Origin: Bordetella parapertussis
GTDB lineage: Bacteria > Pseudomonadota > Gammaproteobacteria > Burkholderiales > Burkholderiaceae_C
Length of the DNA: 26,683 nucleotides
Direction: 5' to 3'
Assembly: GCA_945882755.1 (NCBI GenBank)
Contig: CAMCWS010000019.1
Span: forward strand, 1-26,683
In this document: positions 1 through 7,315 of the stretch, one piece after another
Layout of the letters: the number at the start of each line of letters is the position of its first letter
Numbering within the stretch: the first letter of the stretch is position 1
The notes under the pieces: generated by a model
The model's database searches: none
The model's input: the letters and a program-made list of their open reading frames with translations, nothing else
What the model was told of the DNA's origin: nothing
Made by a program: the position numbers and the translations under genes

Positions 1-644
1 CGGTTGATCACCGAACCCAACACAGAGCGACGTGTGTTCAACACGCTGATCGCGTCATCCAAAGCAGTCACCGCATCGCGTGCATCTGCAACGGTACCAA
101 TCGACACCGCGCTGATGCCCAATGAAGCAATGCCCATTCCCGCAATCGCTACAGAAATCGTTTGACCTGCATTCGCACCAACTTGGAAGGTGAACAATGA
201 ACCACCGCCCCAGTTACCGCCCGTGCCGTCCAACAAATTCATGCTGTTCCACTGCGTGTTGTCCGCAATGCGGTCAATCTCGCTTTGCAACTGTGTGAAC
301 TCGTCGTTCATCGCCACGCGCTGGGCGGTGGAGTAAGTATCGTTTTGGGCCAAGGTGCCCAACTCACGCATGCGTTGCAGCATGTCGGCAACTTCGTTCA
401 AAGCACCATCCGCTGTTTGCAGCATGCTGATCGCATCGTTGGCGTTACGCACAGCAGCATTCAAACCTTTAATCTGTGCTGTCATGTTCTCGCGAATCGA
501 CAAACCTGCAGCATCGTCAGACGCTTTGTTGATGCGGCTGCCAGTAGACAAGCTCTCCATCGTGTTGGCCATCACTCGGCTATTCTTCACAAGCGCACTG
601 GTCGATACCAGAGCCTTCACATTGGTGTTGATCACAGTTGACAT
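1..644 (-). CDS. fliC: Flagellin, filament subunit (C-terminus cut by window edge)
   Basis: This is the filament subunit, exported by the flagellar type III apparatus and polymerised beyond the hook. The reading frame is open from ATG at 644 to the left edge, giving 214 codons. The N-terminus (MSTVINTNVKALV) and the D0/D1 helix motifs LSTGSRINKASDDAAGLSI and AMNDEFTQLQSEIDRIA are classical flagellin. Near residue 150 the N-terminal core ends in FQVGANAGQTI. By about residue 185 the sequence already resembles the C-terminal core (DDAISVLNTRRSVLGSVIN). The variable surface domain is therefore almost absent, and the complete protein should be only about 270-280 aa. An AGGAG ribosome binding site lies 8 nt upstream of the ATG. 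A sigma-28 promoter lies at 788-814, leaving a leader of about 135 nt. Identity is certain; the copy number of flagellin genes cannot be seen here. Confidence 0.96.
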   Translation of the reverse strand, partial: MSTVINTNVKALVSTSALVKNSRVMANTMESLSTGSRINKASDDAAGLSIRENMTAQIKGLNAAVRNANDAISMLQTADGALNEVADMLQRMRELGTLAQNDTYSTAQRVAMNDEFTQLQSEIDRIADNTQWNSMNLLDGTGGNWGGGSLFTFQVGANAGQTISVAIAGMGIASLGISAVSIGTVADARDAVTALDDAISVLNTRRSVLGSVIN

Positions 645-700
645 TTACAGCACTCCTAACATATGGGTCTTAAATAACTTACAAACTGATTTGGCAAGTT

Positions 701-732
701 GATCGTTATTTAGCGACTTTTCACCAACGATC
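701..732 (-). promoter_or_regulatory. Hairpin in the fliC mRNA leader
   Basis: Perfect 7 bp arms, GATCGTT at 701-707 and AACGATC at 726-732, are separated by 18 nt. They lie inside the predicted fliC leader. Three GGA triplets occur on the transcript strand: at 755-757 and 737-739 upstream of the hairpin, and within the ribosome binding site at 654-656. GGA in or near hairpin loops is the core of CsrA sites, but none of these sits in this loop. A regulatory role is therefore an inference. Confidence 0.35.
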
Positions 733-787
733 TCTTTCCACCGAACTTCAAATCTCCTGACGGTCGTTTCAACTCGTCACAGCCAAA

Positions 788-814
788 GAATCGGTTGGTG
801 TTTGTCAAGCTTTA
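788..814 (-). promoter_or_regulatory. Sigma-28 (FliA) promoter of fliC
   Basis: Read on the minus strand, TAAA (811-814) and ACCGATTC (788-795) are separated by exactly 15 nt. This matches the FliA consensus TAAA-N15-GCCGATAA well. Transcription would start near 780 and give a leader of about 135 nt. Four other sites in this window share the same form and spacing. Confidence 0.8.
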
Positions 815-832
815 ATTGCATTGATGCAATTA
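813..832. repeat. Inverted repeat touching the fliC -35 element
   Basis: Perfect 8 bp arms, TAATTGCA and TGCAATTA, flank a 4 nt loop and are followed on the plus strand by a run of T. The left end overlaps the -35 TTTA of the fliC promoter. It could be an operator, an AT-rich upstream element, or a weak terminator facing right. The stem is too AT-rich to call a terminator with confidence. Confidence 0.4.
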
Positions 833-850
833 TTTTTTTGAATGCTGTAA

Positions 851-869
851 CTGATCAGGTAATGATCAG
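851..869. repeat. Inverted repeat upstream of the fliC promoter
   Basis: Perfect 7 bp arms, CTGATCA and TGATCAG, with a 5 nt spacer, centred about 45 bp upstream of the fliC -35 element. The length and symmetry suit a dimeric DNA-binding protein. No specific regulator can be named from sequence. Confidence 0.35.
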
Positions 870-950
870 TAGCTTGGAAAATAGTCAGCTGTTAAGAAAC
901 GAATGTTTAAGCTGAAGTGCGTCAATTAAAAGAGCAACGCTTACTCGAAA

Positions 951-991
951 ATAACCTCACCCGCGTAGCGCAGATATCGCTATCGATGAGG
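951..991 (-). terminator. Terminator-like hairpin after flaG
   Basis: About 15 nt after the flaG stop, the minus strand can form an outer stem CCTCA/TGAGG (987-991 with 955-959). Inside it is a second stem TAGCG/CGCTA around a 7 nt loop. A T-rich tail, TTATTTT, follows. The imperfect two-part stem makes this moderately supported as the end of the flaG transcript. Confidence 0.45.
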
Positions 992-1005
992 GGGTTTAAC
1001 CAAAC

Positions 1006-1395
1006 TTAAAGTTTTTGATTGAACAAAATGCCTTTTAAAGAATCAATGTTTTGAGCAACTTTGATCACCACTTCAGAAGGAATGGTTCTAACCACTTCGC
1101 CCGATTGCAAATTCTTCACCGTGATAACGGGGCCACTGATGGCTTGGTTCATGGAGAACCCCAACTGGACCTTGGAATTGGCCATGTGTTGGTTGGCCTC
1201 TTCCAAGACCTTTTTCAGCTTTTGCTGCATCTCTAACGGATCAATCGCAATATCGGCCTTCTTGATGGGAACGATTTCAGCTTTGCGCACAGTGGCATCC
1301 AGTGGCTTTGGGGCATTGGCAGCAACCGACGGTTGAACTTTAGGGGCATAAGCCTCTGGCTTGGCAGGGGGCGTGCCTTTGATATCTGAAATCAT
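1006..1395 (-). CDS. flaG: FlaG family flagellar protein
   Basis: FlaG is a small protein found beside fliD in many polar flagellates. Its loss in some bacteria alters filament length, but its molecular role is poorly defined. The 129 aa product has a Pro/Ala/Lys-rich first half. Its conserved C-terminal FlaG domain (about residues 55-129) includes KVQLGFSMNQAISGPVITV and GEVVRTIPSEVVIKVAQNI, the most conserved part of the family. There is no signal peptide or membrane segment. The start ATG at 1395 has only a weak AGGG ribosome binding site. A sigma-28 promoter lies about 70 bp upstream (1462-1488), so flaG can be transcribed independently of fliD. It sits between fliD and fliC in the same orientation. 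Confidence 0.92.
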   Translation of the reverse strand: MISDIKGTPPAKPEAYAPKVQPSVAANAPKPLDATVRKAEIVPIKKADIAIDPLEMQQKLKKVLEEANQHMANSKVQLGFSMNQAISGPVITVKNLQSGEVVRTIPSEVVIKVAQNIDSLKGILFNQKL

Positions 1396-1461
1396 ATAAA
1401 TACCCTAAGTTATTGCGACCATGAACGACGAAAAGATGCACATTGCACCGATTCGTCATAA

Positions 1462-1488
1462 ATATCGACCTGTGTAGGGAAAAGTTTA
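1462..1488 (-). promoter_or_regulatory. Sigma-28 promoter of flaG
   Basis: On the minus strand, TAAA (1485-1488) and GTCGATAT (1462-1469) are spaced by exactly 15 nt, close to TAAA-N15-GCCGATAA. The predicted start near 1455 gives a leader of about 60 nt. It lies in the 129 bp gap between fliD and flaG. Confidence 0.75.
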
Positions 1489-1524
1489 GCGAAAAATTAA
1501 AAAATAATTTACTTAGCCAATTGG

Positions 1525-2976
1525 TTATTTATATTGAGCCATCATTCCATCAAAAGTACTCTTCAAACCGGACTTTGTACTGTTGTTTTGACCGACCATG
1601 CTGTCCATCACTGCAAATTGCCTTGTGTAGCGCTGCAGCAAAGTTTCCATTCGTACATTGAGTTTGGCTAAATCTTCTTTGTAGCGGTTAATTTCGGTGT
1701 TGGTATTGCGGGTCTGATAGGCCAAATCACCTGTAGATCTCAGCATCTTGGACAATTTTCCAAAAGCATCATTGGCTATGGATATTTTTTCCACACTGTA
1801 TTCGCTGGTGTTGCTTCTGTTGCCAGAAAACATGGTGACAACATCGTCGAAATTGGTTTTGAGTTTGGCATCAAGAACCGTTGCATCTAACGACATGACA
1901 CCTGTCTGATCGATACTCACCCCAATGTCGCGCAATGAAGTTATACCCCCACTTGTACTGTTGGAGTTGTCCATGAACATACTGCGCAACGTGGTTTTGA
2001 TGGCTCTGACCAATGAGTCGTTGGGCAGTGTTCCCCCATAGGTCTCAAGCGTCGATTTTGCATCCCCCATTTCCTTCAACAGGCTTTGGGTATCGTTATA
2101 GGCCAGCACAAGATTTTGAACTTTTTCTGCGGTGCTGGTGGTTTCGCGTGAAAGCTGAATACTGGTGGTGGCCAAGGACCGCATGCTGATGCTCACACCT
2201 TGCAATGCGTCAGTCACAGTGTTGCTAGAGCGCTTGTAACTGATACCGTCAATCGTGAAAGCCGCATCTTGGGCCGTTTGCAAGTCGGTGAAACTCAAAT
2301 TGCTATCGCTGTCGGTCAGGGTGAAATCATTGTCTTCACCCGTGGCACTGGTGAGCAAAATTTTGTAAGGGCTAGCGTCTGCGCTGCTGGTATAGACCAA
2401 CTGGGCTTTGACGCCCTTGTTGGCAATATTGATAGCGTCCACCACACCTTGAGGCGTATCACTGCCAGCAGTGACGCTGATGGTGGAGGCTGTGCCTTGG
2501 TAGTTCAAACTCAAGGACATGGCCGCGCCGCCATTGATAGACGTGGTCGCTAATGCGTAGGTACTGCTGACACTGCGCTGGGCTTTGGCCAAGGCCGTTA
2601 CCGTCAACTCATGGATACCTTCAGTGGCCGTCGCGCCTGCAGACACGGTGAACGCTGAGGTGTTGTCAGCTGTCGCTGTCACACCCGTAAAGTCTGTTTT
2701 GTCATTCAACGCAGCAAATGCCTTTTTCACCTCACCAAGCATGAAGGTAACAGCGCCATAACCGGTGACTTTGGCCTCAGACTTTGCGATCTTGCCATTG
2801 ATCATGTTCTCTTTGGGAATACGTTCTGCGTCAACCAAGTTTTGCGCCAACGAGGCCACATCCACGCCAGAGCCTGCGCCCAGCGTATTCATGATCTTTT
2901 GGGCATTGGCCTTATTGGCCTTGGCAATATCCGCAGCCGTACTGGTCGTCGAGGTGGAAACTGCGGAGGTGGCCAT
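1525..2976 (-). CDS. fliD: Filament cap protein FliD (HAP2)
   Basis: FliD forms the cap at the filament tip that folds and inserts incoming flagellin. The 483 aa product has the N-terminal FliD domain at about residues 30-130, including LGAGSGVDVASLAQNLVDAE. A flagellin-hook-IN type segment spans about 175-230 (TISVTAGSDTPQGVVDAIN). The C-terminal FliD domain covers about 245-475, with SLRDIGVSIDQTGVMSLD and FDDVVTMFSG. The C-terminal coiled-coil region (NTEINRYKEDLAKLNVRMETL) completes it. Length is normal. The start ATG at 2976 follows no strong ribosome binding site. A sigma-28 promoter at 3003-3029 lies only about 27 bp upstream, which supports this start and separates fliD from the flgK-flgL operon. 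Confidence 0.96.
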   Translation of the reverse strand: MATSAVSTSTTSTAADIAKANKANAQKIMNTLGAGSGVDVASLAQNLVDAERIPKENMINGKIAKSEAKVTGYGAVTFMLGEVKKAFAALNDKTDFTGVTATADNTSAFTVSAGATATEGIHELTVTALAKAQRSVSSTYALATTSINGGAAMSLSLNYQGTASTISVTAGSDTPQGVVDAINIANKGVKAQLVYTSSADASPYKILLTSATGEDNDFTLTDSDSNLSFTDLQTAQDAAFTIDGISYKRSSNTVTDALQGVSISMRSLATTSIQLSRETTSTAEKVQNLVLAYNDTQSLLKEMGDAKSTLETYGGTLPNDSLVRAIKTTLRSMFMDNSNSTSGGITSLRDIGVSIDQTGVMSLDATVLDAKLKTNFDDVVTMFSGNRSNTSEYSVEKISIANDAFGKLSKMLRSTGDLAYQTRNTNTEINRYKEDLAKLNVRMETLLQRYTRQFAVMDSMVGQNNSTKSGLKSTFDGMMAQYK

Positions 2977-3002
2977 ATGAATTTATTCAGGACTGTGTAA
3001 GT

Positions 3003-3029
3003 TGATCGACATGTCTAAGGAAAACTTGA
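3003..3029 (-). promoter_or_regulatory. Sigma-28 promoter of fliD
   Basis: On the minus strand, TCAA (3026-3029) and GTCGATCA (3003-3010) are spaced by exactly 15 nt. The -35 differs from consensus at one base and the -10 at two. It begins 4 nt after the flgL stop codon, filling the gap to fliD. The flgM promoter uses the same TCAA and GTCGAT elements, which strengthens both calls. Confidence 0.7.
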
Positions 3030-3033
3030 GCCA

Positions 3034-3963
3034 TCAATTGATGTAACTGAAAAGCGTTAACTTTGAAATCTTGGCAAAACTGCTTTGCGCTGCCTCCAAA
3101 GCCAACTGGTCTTTGTTCATCTTGGTGATGGCTTCTGTGTAGTCTAAGTCTTGTACATCCGACAACGTGGTCTTCAAGCGCAGACTGATTTCGTCGAGCA
3201 CACTGTTTTGTGAATCCACCACATTCATGTCGGTGCCCACCTGTGCGTTGGCATCAATGATGCCTTGCTGCATACGGTCAAGTTCTTTGATGCCGCGCTG
3301 GATATTGGGTCGGTCTGATGTGGCCACGGCGTTGGCCATGTCTGACAAGGCTTGGAAAAAGCCCACACCTACCCTGTTGCCCTTGTCATCCACACGCACC
3401 AAATGCACAAAGGCGTCGGACCCAGGAATATTCAAGTTCATACGACGGTTGTCGCCCACAGGGACCACCATGCGGCTTTGGTCGCCTTGGTAGACCACCC
3501 GCCCCTTGGCATCTTGGCCAAATGGCGCTTGCCCTACACGCGAACCGGCAAACAAAAAATTGCCATTGGAGTCTTGAGAATTGGCCAGGCTCAAGATTTG
3601 GTCTTTGAGTTGGATCATCTCCAAAGAAAGGGTGCGTCGGTCAGCTGGACTCAAGGTGTCGTTGCCGGCTTGCACCGCCAACTCTTTGAAACGGTACATG
3701 ACATCGCTGGTGTTTTTGAGTGCTGTTTCTTCGGCTTGTAAACGGATATTCACCGCTTTCAAATTGCCTTGGTAGCTTTTTTGACGCGCCAATTCAGAGT
3801 CCAGGCGGGTAATCAAAGATGCTTTGTCGGGTTCATCACTGGGTTTGTTGATTTGCTTACCCGTAGACAACTGCTCTTGGGTTTTAGCCAAGCTGCCTTG
3901 GATACTGCCAAGCTGTTTGCTGGCCTTATCAAAAAACATGCTGGTCGAGACTTTCATCACCAT
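3034..3963 (-). CDS. flgL: Hook-filament junction protein FlgL (HAP3)
   Basis: FlgL forms the second junction ring between hook and filament, outside the cell. The 309 aa product begins with the flagellin-like D0/D1 segment STSMFFDKASKQLGSIQ and LSTGKQINKPSDEP, followed by LAVQAGNDTLSPADRR and NGNFLFAGSRVG. It ends in a flagellin-like C-terminal helix (DYTEAITKMNKDQLALEAAQ). Size is typical, unlike the enlarged FlgK and FlgE here. ATG at 3963 is chosen because AAGGAG lies 9 nt upstream; a second ATG two codons later would be too far from it. That ribosome binding site sits in the 14 nt gap after flgK, so the two are probably co-translated as the end of the long flg operon. Confidence 0.96.
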   Translation of the reverse strand: MVMKVSTSMFFDKASKQLGSIQGSLAKTQEQLSTGKQINKPSDEPDKASLITRLDSELARQKSYQGNLKAVNIRLQAEETALKNTSDVMYRFKELAVQAGNDTLSPADRRTLSLEMIQLKDQILSLANSQDSNGNFLFAGSRVGQAPFGQDAKGRVVYQGDQSRMVVPVGDNRRMNLNIPGSDAFVHLVRVDDKGNRVGVGFFQALSDMANAVATSDRPNIQRGIKELDRMQQGIIDANAQVGTDMNVVDSQNSVLDEISLRLKTTLSDVQDLDYTEAITKMNKDQLALEAAQSSFAKISKLTLFSYIN

Positions 3964-3977
3964 GGCTGTAATCTCCT

Positions 3978-6788
3978 TCAGCGAATTTGAACAATCGAGT
4001 CAAACAACTGACCCGAAATTTGCAATGACTTGGCAGCTGCTTGGTAGGCCTGCTGAAAACGAATCAGGTCGGCGGCTTCATCATCGAGGTTGACACCAGA
4101 GACTTTGTCTCGCGACTGCTTGGCTTGGTCATTCACCACCGTCAATGCTTGTTGGGTAATCTTGGCTTGCTGCGCGGCATTGCCCACGGTATTGACCTGA
4201 TCGATATAAGAATCAGAAAAACTTTTGTTGCCGATCACGCCCTTTCGGGCTAAATCGGCCATCACCAACATGTTTTCGTTGCTGCCCAAACCATCATGGT
4301 TGCCATCAATCTCAAACACATCCCCCACATCAGGTGCGCGGGTGAATTGGATTGCCAAGCCTTGGTAATTCACCACGGGTGTGAGCACACTGGTGTCGTA
4401 ATTTCTTTCCGCCAAGACCGTACCTGTGGCGCCATCTTTGATGGTGTAGTGACCAGGTGTATCAAACGACACGATCAGATTTTGCGCACGCAGTTTTTGC
4501 TGTGGGTCGGAAGGTTGTCCCGAAAAGCTGGCCGCAACCGAGGCTTTGCCCTCGCCTGTCACAAAGACTTGCAAGTCATCAGGTACCTTGCCTTCGATGT
4601 AGGCAGCGGTGCGCAAACCCACCATGCTCAAATCAAAAGGTGAACCCGCATTAGGCGAGGTGCCAAAGGACAAACGAATATCCGACTTGGCGGGGTCACC
4701 CAAGGTACGCGTCAAACGCACTTGGCCTTGGATGGTGCCGTTGGCGCCACTCAAATTCAAATTGAAGGCGTTGGAAGATTGACCATTGCTGTCTCTGGGA
4801 CCCAAGGTGATGGTTTCACCTTCGTATCCCAAGGCGTTTTCCAAAATCAAATCGCCGTTATCGGCAATTCGAGCAGTCACGCCGGTTTTGTCTCGGGCCG
4901 CTTGAATCGCCTTGACCATGCTGGGCAAGTCTTTGTACTCATTGGCTGCTTTGGCGTCTTGATTGACTGTGCCAATCTTGATGCCATTGATAGACAGGGC
5001 TTTGCGAAAGTCCAAAGCTGCAGCGTTGAAGCGGATCTGGTTATAGACCTCTACCTGCATATCGGAAATATTGTTGTCGTCCATGCCCTGTTGCAGCCAT
5101 GCAGCGACTTTTTGCGGTGTCAGCGTTTCATTGGCAGCCAAGGTCAAGGGCCCTAGCTCGCCGTTGTTGAGCTTGATCGCACCCGCCGCAATCAGGGTCA
5201 AACCATCTGAGCCTGCTTGAATTTGCTGAATGTGGGCGGTTTCTAACTTGGCAGGGGTAGGCGTAGGTGCCATGGGTTGACCCAGTCGGTCAAACTGCTG
5301 TGCATACACCACACTGCCCTTGGCACCGTAAAACACATTGGTATGCAAGTAACCATTGACGCCCGATTGATTCAAATACGCATCACTGAAGGTCACCGGG
5401 TCGGTGAAACCATTTTCCTTGGTCAGCACTTGGTACTTCTCGTCAATCGACATCTCGCTGCCAATCAGTTGACGACCATCTTTGGTCAGCACTTGCAGCT
5501 GTTGTCCAGGCTTGACGTTGTCCAAATAAATCACTGGGTTTTCCATGCCAGCAGAAAGCGTGGTCACGGGTGCAAACAAGCGACCCCCACCAACCTCGAT
5601 AGGCACAGGCGTTGATGTGAATGGGTTGTTGATCAACCTGGCATTGCTCACGCCCAAAGGTGCAGGCGGTGGCACATAAGCCACTTTGGCTTTGACATCG
5701 CTGGCGTTGTTGTTGCTCTCAGTGACACGGAACAAAGCACCGGTCGCTACACGCATCGGGTCATTCAAGGCCATGCCAATGCCCTGCGCTTTGTTGACCG
5801 CAGTGACGTCGATTTTCAGCAAGGGTGAACCCATGTCGCCATAGCCATCAATACCGTTTTTCTGAATCTTGTTGACTTCGTCGACAAAGGTTTGAGCCAA
5901 AAAGTCCAGATTTTTTTGCGTGGGCTCCAACACCTGTGAAATGAAGGTATTGAGTCCGCCCAAGGTGCCGCCACTCGCACCTGCCAAGGGTTCGGTGTTG
6001 CCATAAGGGTCGATCACCATGTCCAATTTGCTGTTGGAGTTAGGGTCCATTCCGATGGGGCGAAACTTGATGCCATCAACCACCAAGCTTTGCTTCATGG
6101 TGGTGCCCAAGCTGACCGACACCATGCCGTTGCCAGTAAAGCTGGTTTTGATGCGGGAATATTCAGAGATCTGACGCAGCAGCAAGTCACGTCTGTCCAA
6201 TAGCTCAGGCGGTTGGGTTTCTAAGGACGTTCCCTTGGTCAATTGTTGGTTCACCAAAGACAGCTGCTCGGTCAAGGTGTTGAGCTCACCCGCAGAACTG
6301 TCTAAAGCTTGGCGGGTTTCGCTAGACACCAAATTCAATTGTCCGGAGAGCTCAGCAAAACGCGAACCCACGCCTTCTGTGGAACGCAAAAAACTGGTGC
6401 GCATGACACCTGACGCAGGGTCCACCGACAAACTGCGGGCAGATTCAAAGAAAGTGTCCAGCGCAGAACTCAGTCCCACACTTTTGTCGCCCATGATGTC
6501 CATCACCCTTTGGGTGTACTCCACCATCGGGCTTTGGGTGGCCAAGTCGGTGTTGCTGTTGCGCAAGTTGGACTCGGCAAAGGTATCGAAGGCACGCTTG
6601 ACCGAGGTGAACAACACGCCAGTGCCCAAGAACATATTGGCCTGCTTGGCGGGCGCACTTTGTTGCAAGGTGGACGTCTGGCGTGAATAGCCCTCGGTAC
6701 TGACGTTGGCAATGTTGTTACTGACAGTGCCCAAAGCACGCTGGTAGGCGGCAACCGCCGTGCTGCTGATGCCGAGTAAGTCACTCAT
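3978..6788 (-). CDS. flgK: Hook-filament junction protein FlgK (HAP1), unusually long
   Basis: FlgK forms the first junction ring on the hook. The 936 aa product is far longer than the roughly 550-650 aa usual for the family. The conserved N-terminal core covers about residues 1-240, with GISSTAVAAYQRALGTVSNN, ANVSTEGYSRQ and QPPELLDRRDLLLRQISE. The C-terminal core covers about 835-936 (VNLDDEAADLIRFQQAYQAAAK). The extra length lies between about 320 and 830 and includes a proline-rich linker near 370 (VPPPAPLG), segments resembling hook-IN modules (ARIADNGDLILENALGYEG), and the usual FlgK distal fold (PGHYTIKDGATGTV). The extra domains are probably surface-exposed. Its ATG overlaps the flgJ stop in ATGA, indicating translational coupling. 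Confidence 0.96.
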   Translation of the reverse strand: MSDLLGISSTAVAAYQRALGTVSNNIANVSTEGYSRQTSTLQQSAPAKQANMFLGTGVLFTSVKRAFDTFAESNLRNSNTDLATQSPMVEYTQRVMDIMGDKSVGLSSALDTFFESARSLSVDPASGVMRTSFLRSTEGVGSRFAELSGQLNLVSSETRQALDSSAGELNTLTEQLSLVNQQLTKGTSLETQPPELLDRRDLLLRQISEYSRIKTSFTGNGMVSVSLGTTMKQSLVVDGIKFRPIGMDPNSNSKLDMVIDPYGNTEPLAGASGGTLGGLNTFISQVLEPTQKNLDFLAQTFVDEVNKIQKNGIDGYGDMGSPLLKIDVTAVNKAQGIGMALNDPMRVATGALFRVTESNNNASDVKAKVAYVPPPAPLGVSNARLINNPFTSTPVPIEVGGGRLFAPVTTLSAGMENPVIYLDNVKPGQQLQVLTKDGRQLIGSEMSIDEKYQVLTKENGFTDPVTFSDAYLNQSGVNGYLHTNVFYGAKGSVVYAQQFDRLGQPMAPTPTPAKLETAHIQQIQAGSDGLTLIAAGAIKLNNGELGPLTLAANETLTPQKVAAWLQQGMDDNNISDMQVEVYNQIRFNAAALDFRKALSINGIKIGTVNQDAKAANEYKDLPSMVKAIQAARDKTGVTARIADNGDLILENALGYEGETITLGPRDSNGQSSNAFNLNLSGANGTIQGQVRLTRTLGDPAKSDIRLSFGTSPNAGSPFDLSMVGLRTAAYIEGKVPDDLQVFVTGEGKASVAASFSGQPSDPQQKLRAQNLIVSFDTPGHYTIKDGATGTVLAERNYDTSVLTPVVNYQGLAIQFTRAPDVGDVFEIDGNHDGLGSNENMLVMADLARKGVIGNKSFSDSYIDQVNTVGNAAQQAKITQQALTVVNDQAKQSRDKVSGVNLDDEAADLIRFQQAYQAAAKSLQISGQLFDSIVQIR

Positions 6789-7297
6789 GGCTCATTCCCC
6801 AATTTCATGGGCATGGCCGGCGCCAGTGGTAAAGGCTTCAAGGTGTTTTTTTGCAAAGCCATGCCAGCTTGCGCTTTGTTGACCAATGACATGGGCAACA
6901 CAGGCGCATTCAAGGGCATGCCATTTTGGATGGTCGAGGTTTGGCGCAACTGCAGCAACTCTGATGTGCTGGGCACAGACTTTTGTTGGCTTAGGTTTTT
7001 GATCACCACGTCGGAAAAGCCCAGCGCATTGCGCTTGGCCATTTGCATGGAAATTTCTTTGTCGTACATGCCCTCAAAGGTTTCTTGCGCGTCGTTGTGC
7101 AACAAGTCGCTTTTCATGGCGCTGGAGGCTTCTCGCATGGACTTGAGCATCATCTGGATGAACAAGGCCTCAAATTGCTCAGCCGATTCACGCATCGCAC
7201 CCGCTTCATTGCGCTGCGCTTTACCGCGCAGTTCGCCCAGGGCCGTGAAGTCGTTGTACGACTTGGCGGCGCTGTTGATTTGGGTGGATTCGCTCAT
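6785..7297 (-). CDS. flgJ: Rod assembly protein FlgJ, rod-binding domain only
   Basis: FlgJ caps the growing rod in the periplasm. The 170 aa product has the N-terminal rod-binding domain at about residues 30-105, with the typical ESAEQFEALFIQMMLKSMRE and FEGMYDKEISMQMAK. After about residue 110 there is only a Leu/Pro/Met-rich tail. The C-terminal N-acetylglucosaminidase domain found in enterobacterial and many betaproteobacterial FlgJ proteins (about 310 aa in total) is absent. No frameshift remnant is visible, because flgK starts at the stop codon. A separate lysozyme-like protein at 16820-18022 is the likely substitute. There is no signal peptide, as expected for a type III export substrate. 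Confidence 0.95.
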   Translation of the reverse strand: MSESTQINSAAKSYNDFTALGELRGKAQRNEAGAMRESAEQFEALFIQMMLKSMREASSAMKSDLLHNDAQETFEGMYDKEISMQMAKRNALGFSDVVIKNLSQQKSVPSTSELLQLRQTSTIQNGMPLNAPVLPMSLVNKAQAGMALQKNTLKPLPLAPAMPMKLGNEP

Positions 7298-7315
7298 GGC
7301 TGTCTTCTCGGTGGC

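Larger units (their letters stand above)
645..1005. other. Intergenic region between flaG and fliC: promoter, leader and inverted repeats
   Basis: This 361 bp stretch has no credible gene. On the minus strand it holds, in order of transcription, a terminator-like hairpin just after flaG (951-991), two inverted repeats (851-869 and 813-832), the sigma-28 promoter of fliC (788-814) and the fliC leader. The leader contains a wide hairpin (701-732) and the ribosome binding site. It is visibly more AT-rich than the surrounding genes. Confidence 0.8.

Noticed and set aside
1500..1524. T-rich stretch after the fliD stop as an intrinsic terminator
   Set aside because: Only a CCAATTGG palindrome precedes it, with no stable stem next to the T run.
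6785..7297. FlgJ as a truncated pseudogene
   Set aside because: The rod-binding domain is complete and the stop overlaps the flgK start in ATGA; single-domain FlgJ occurs in many bacteria.
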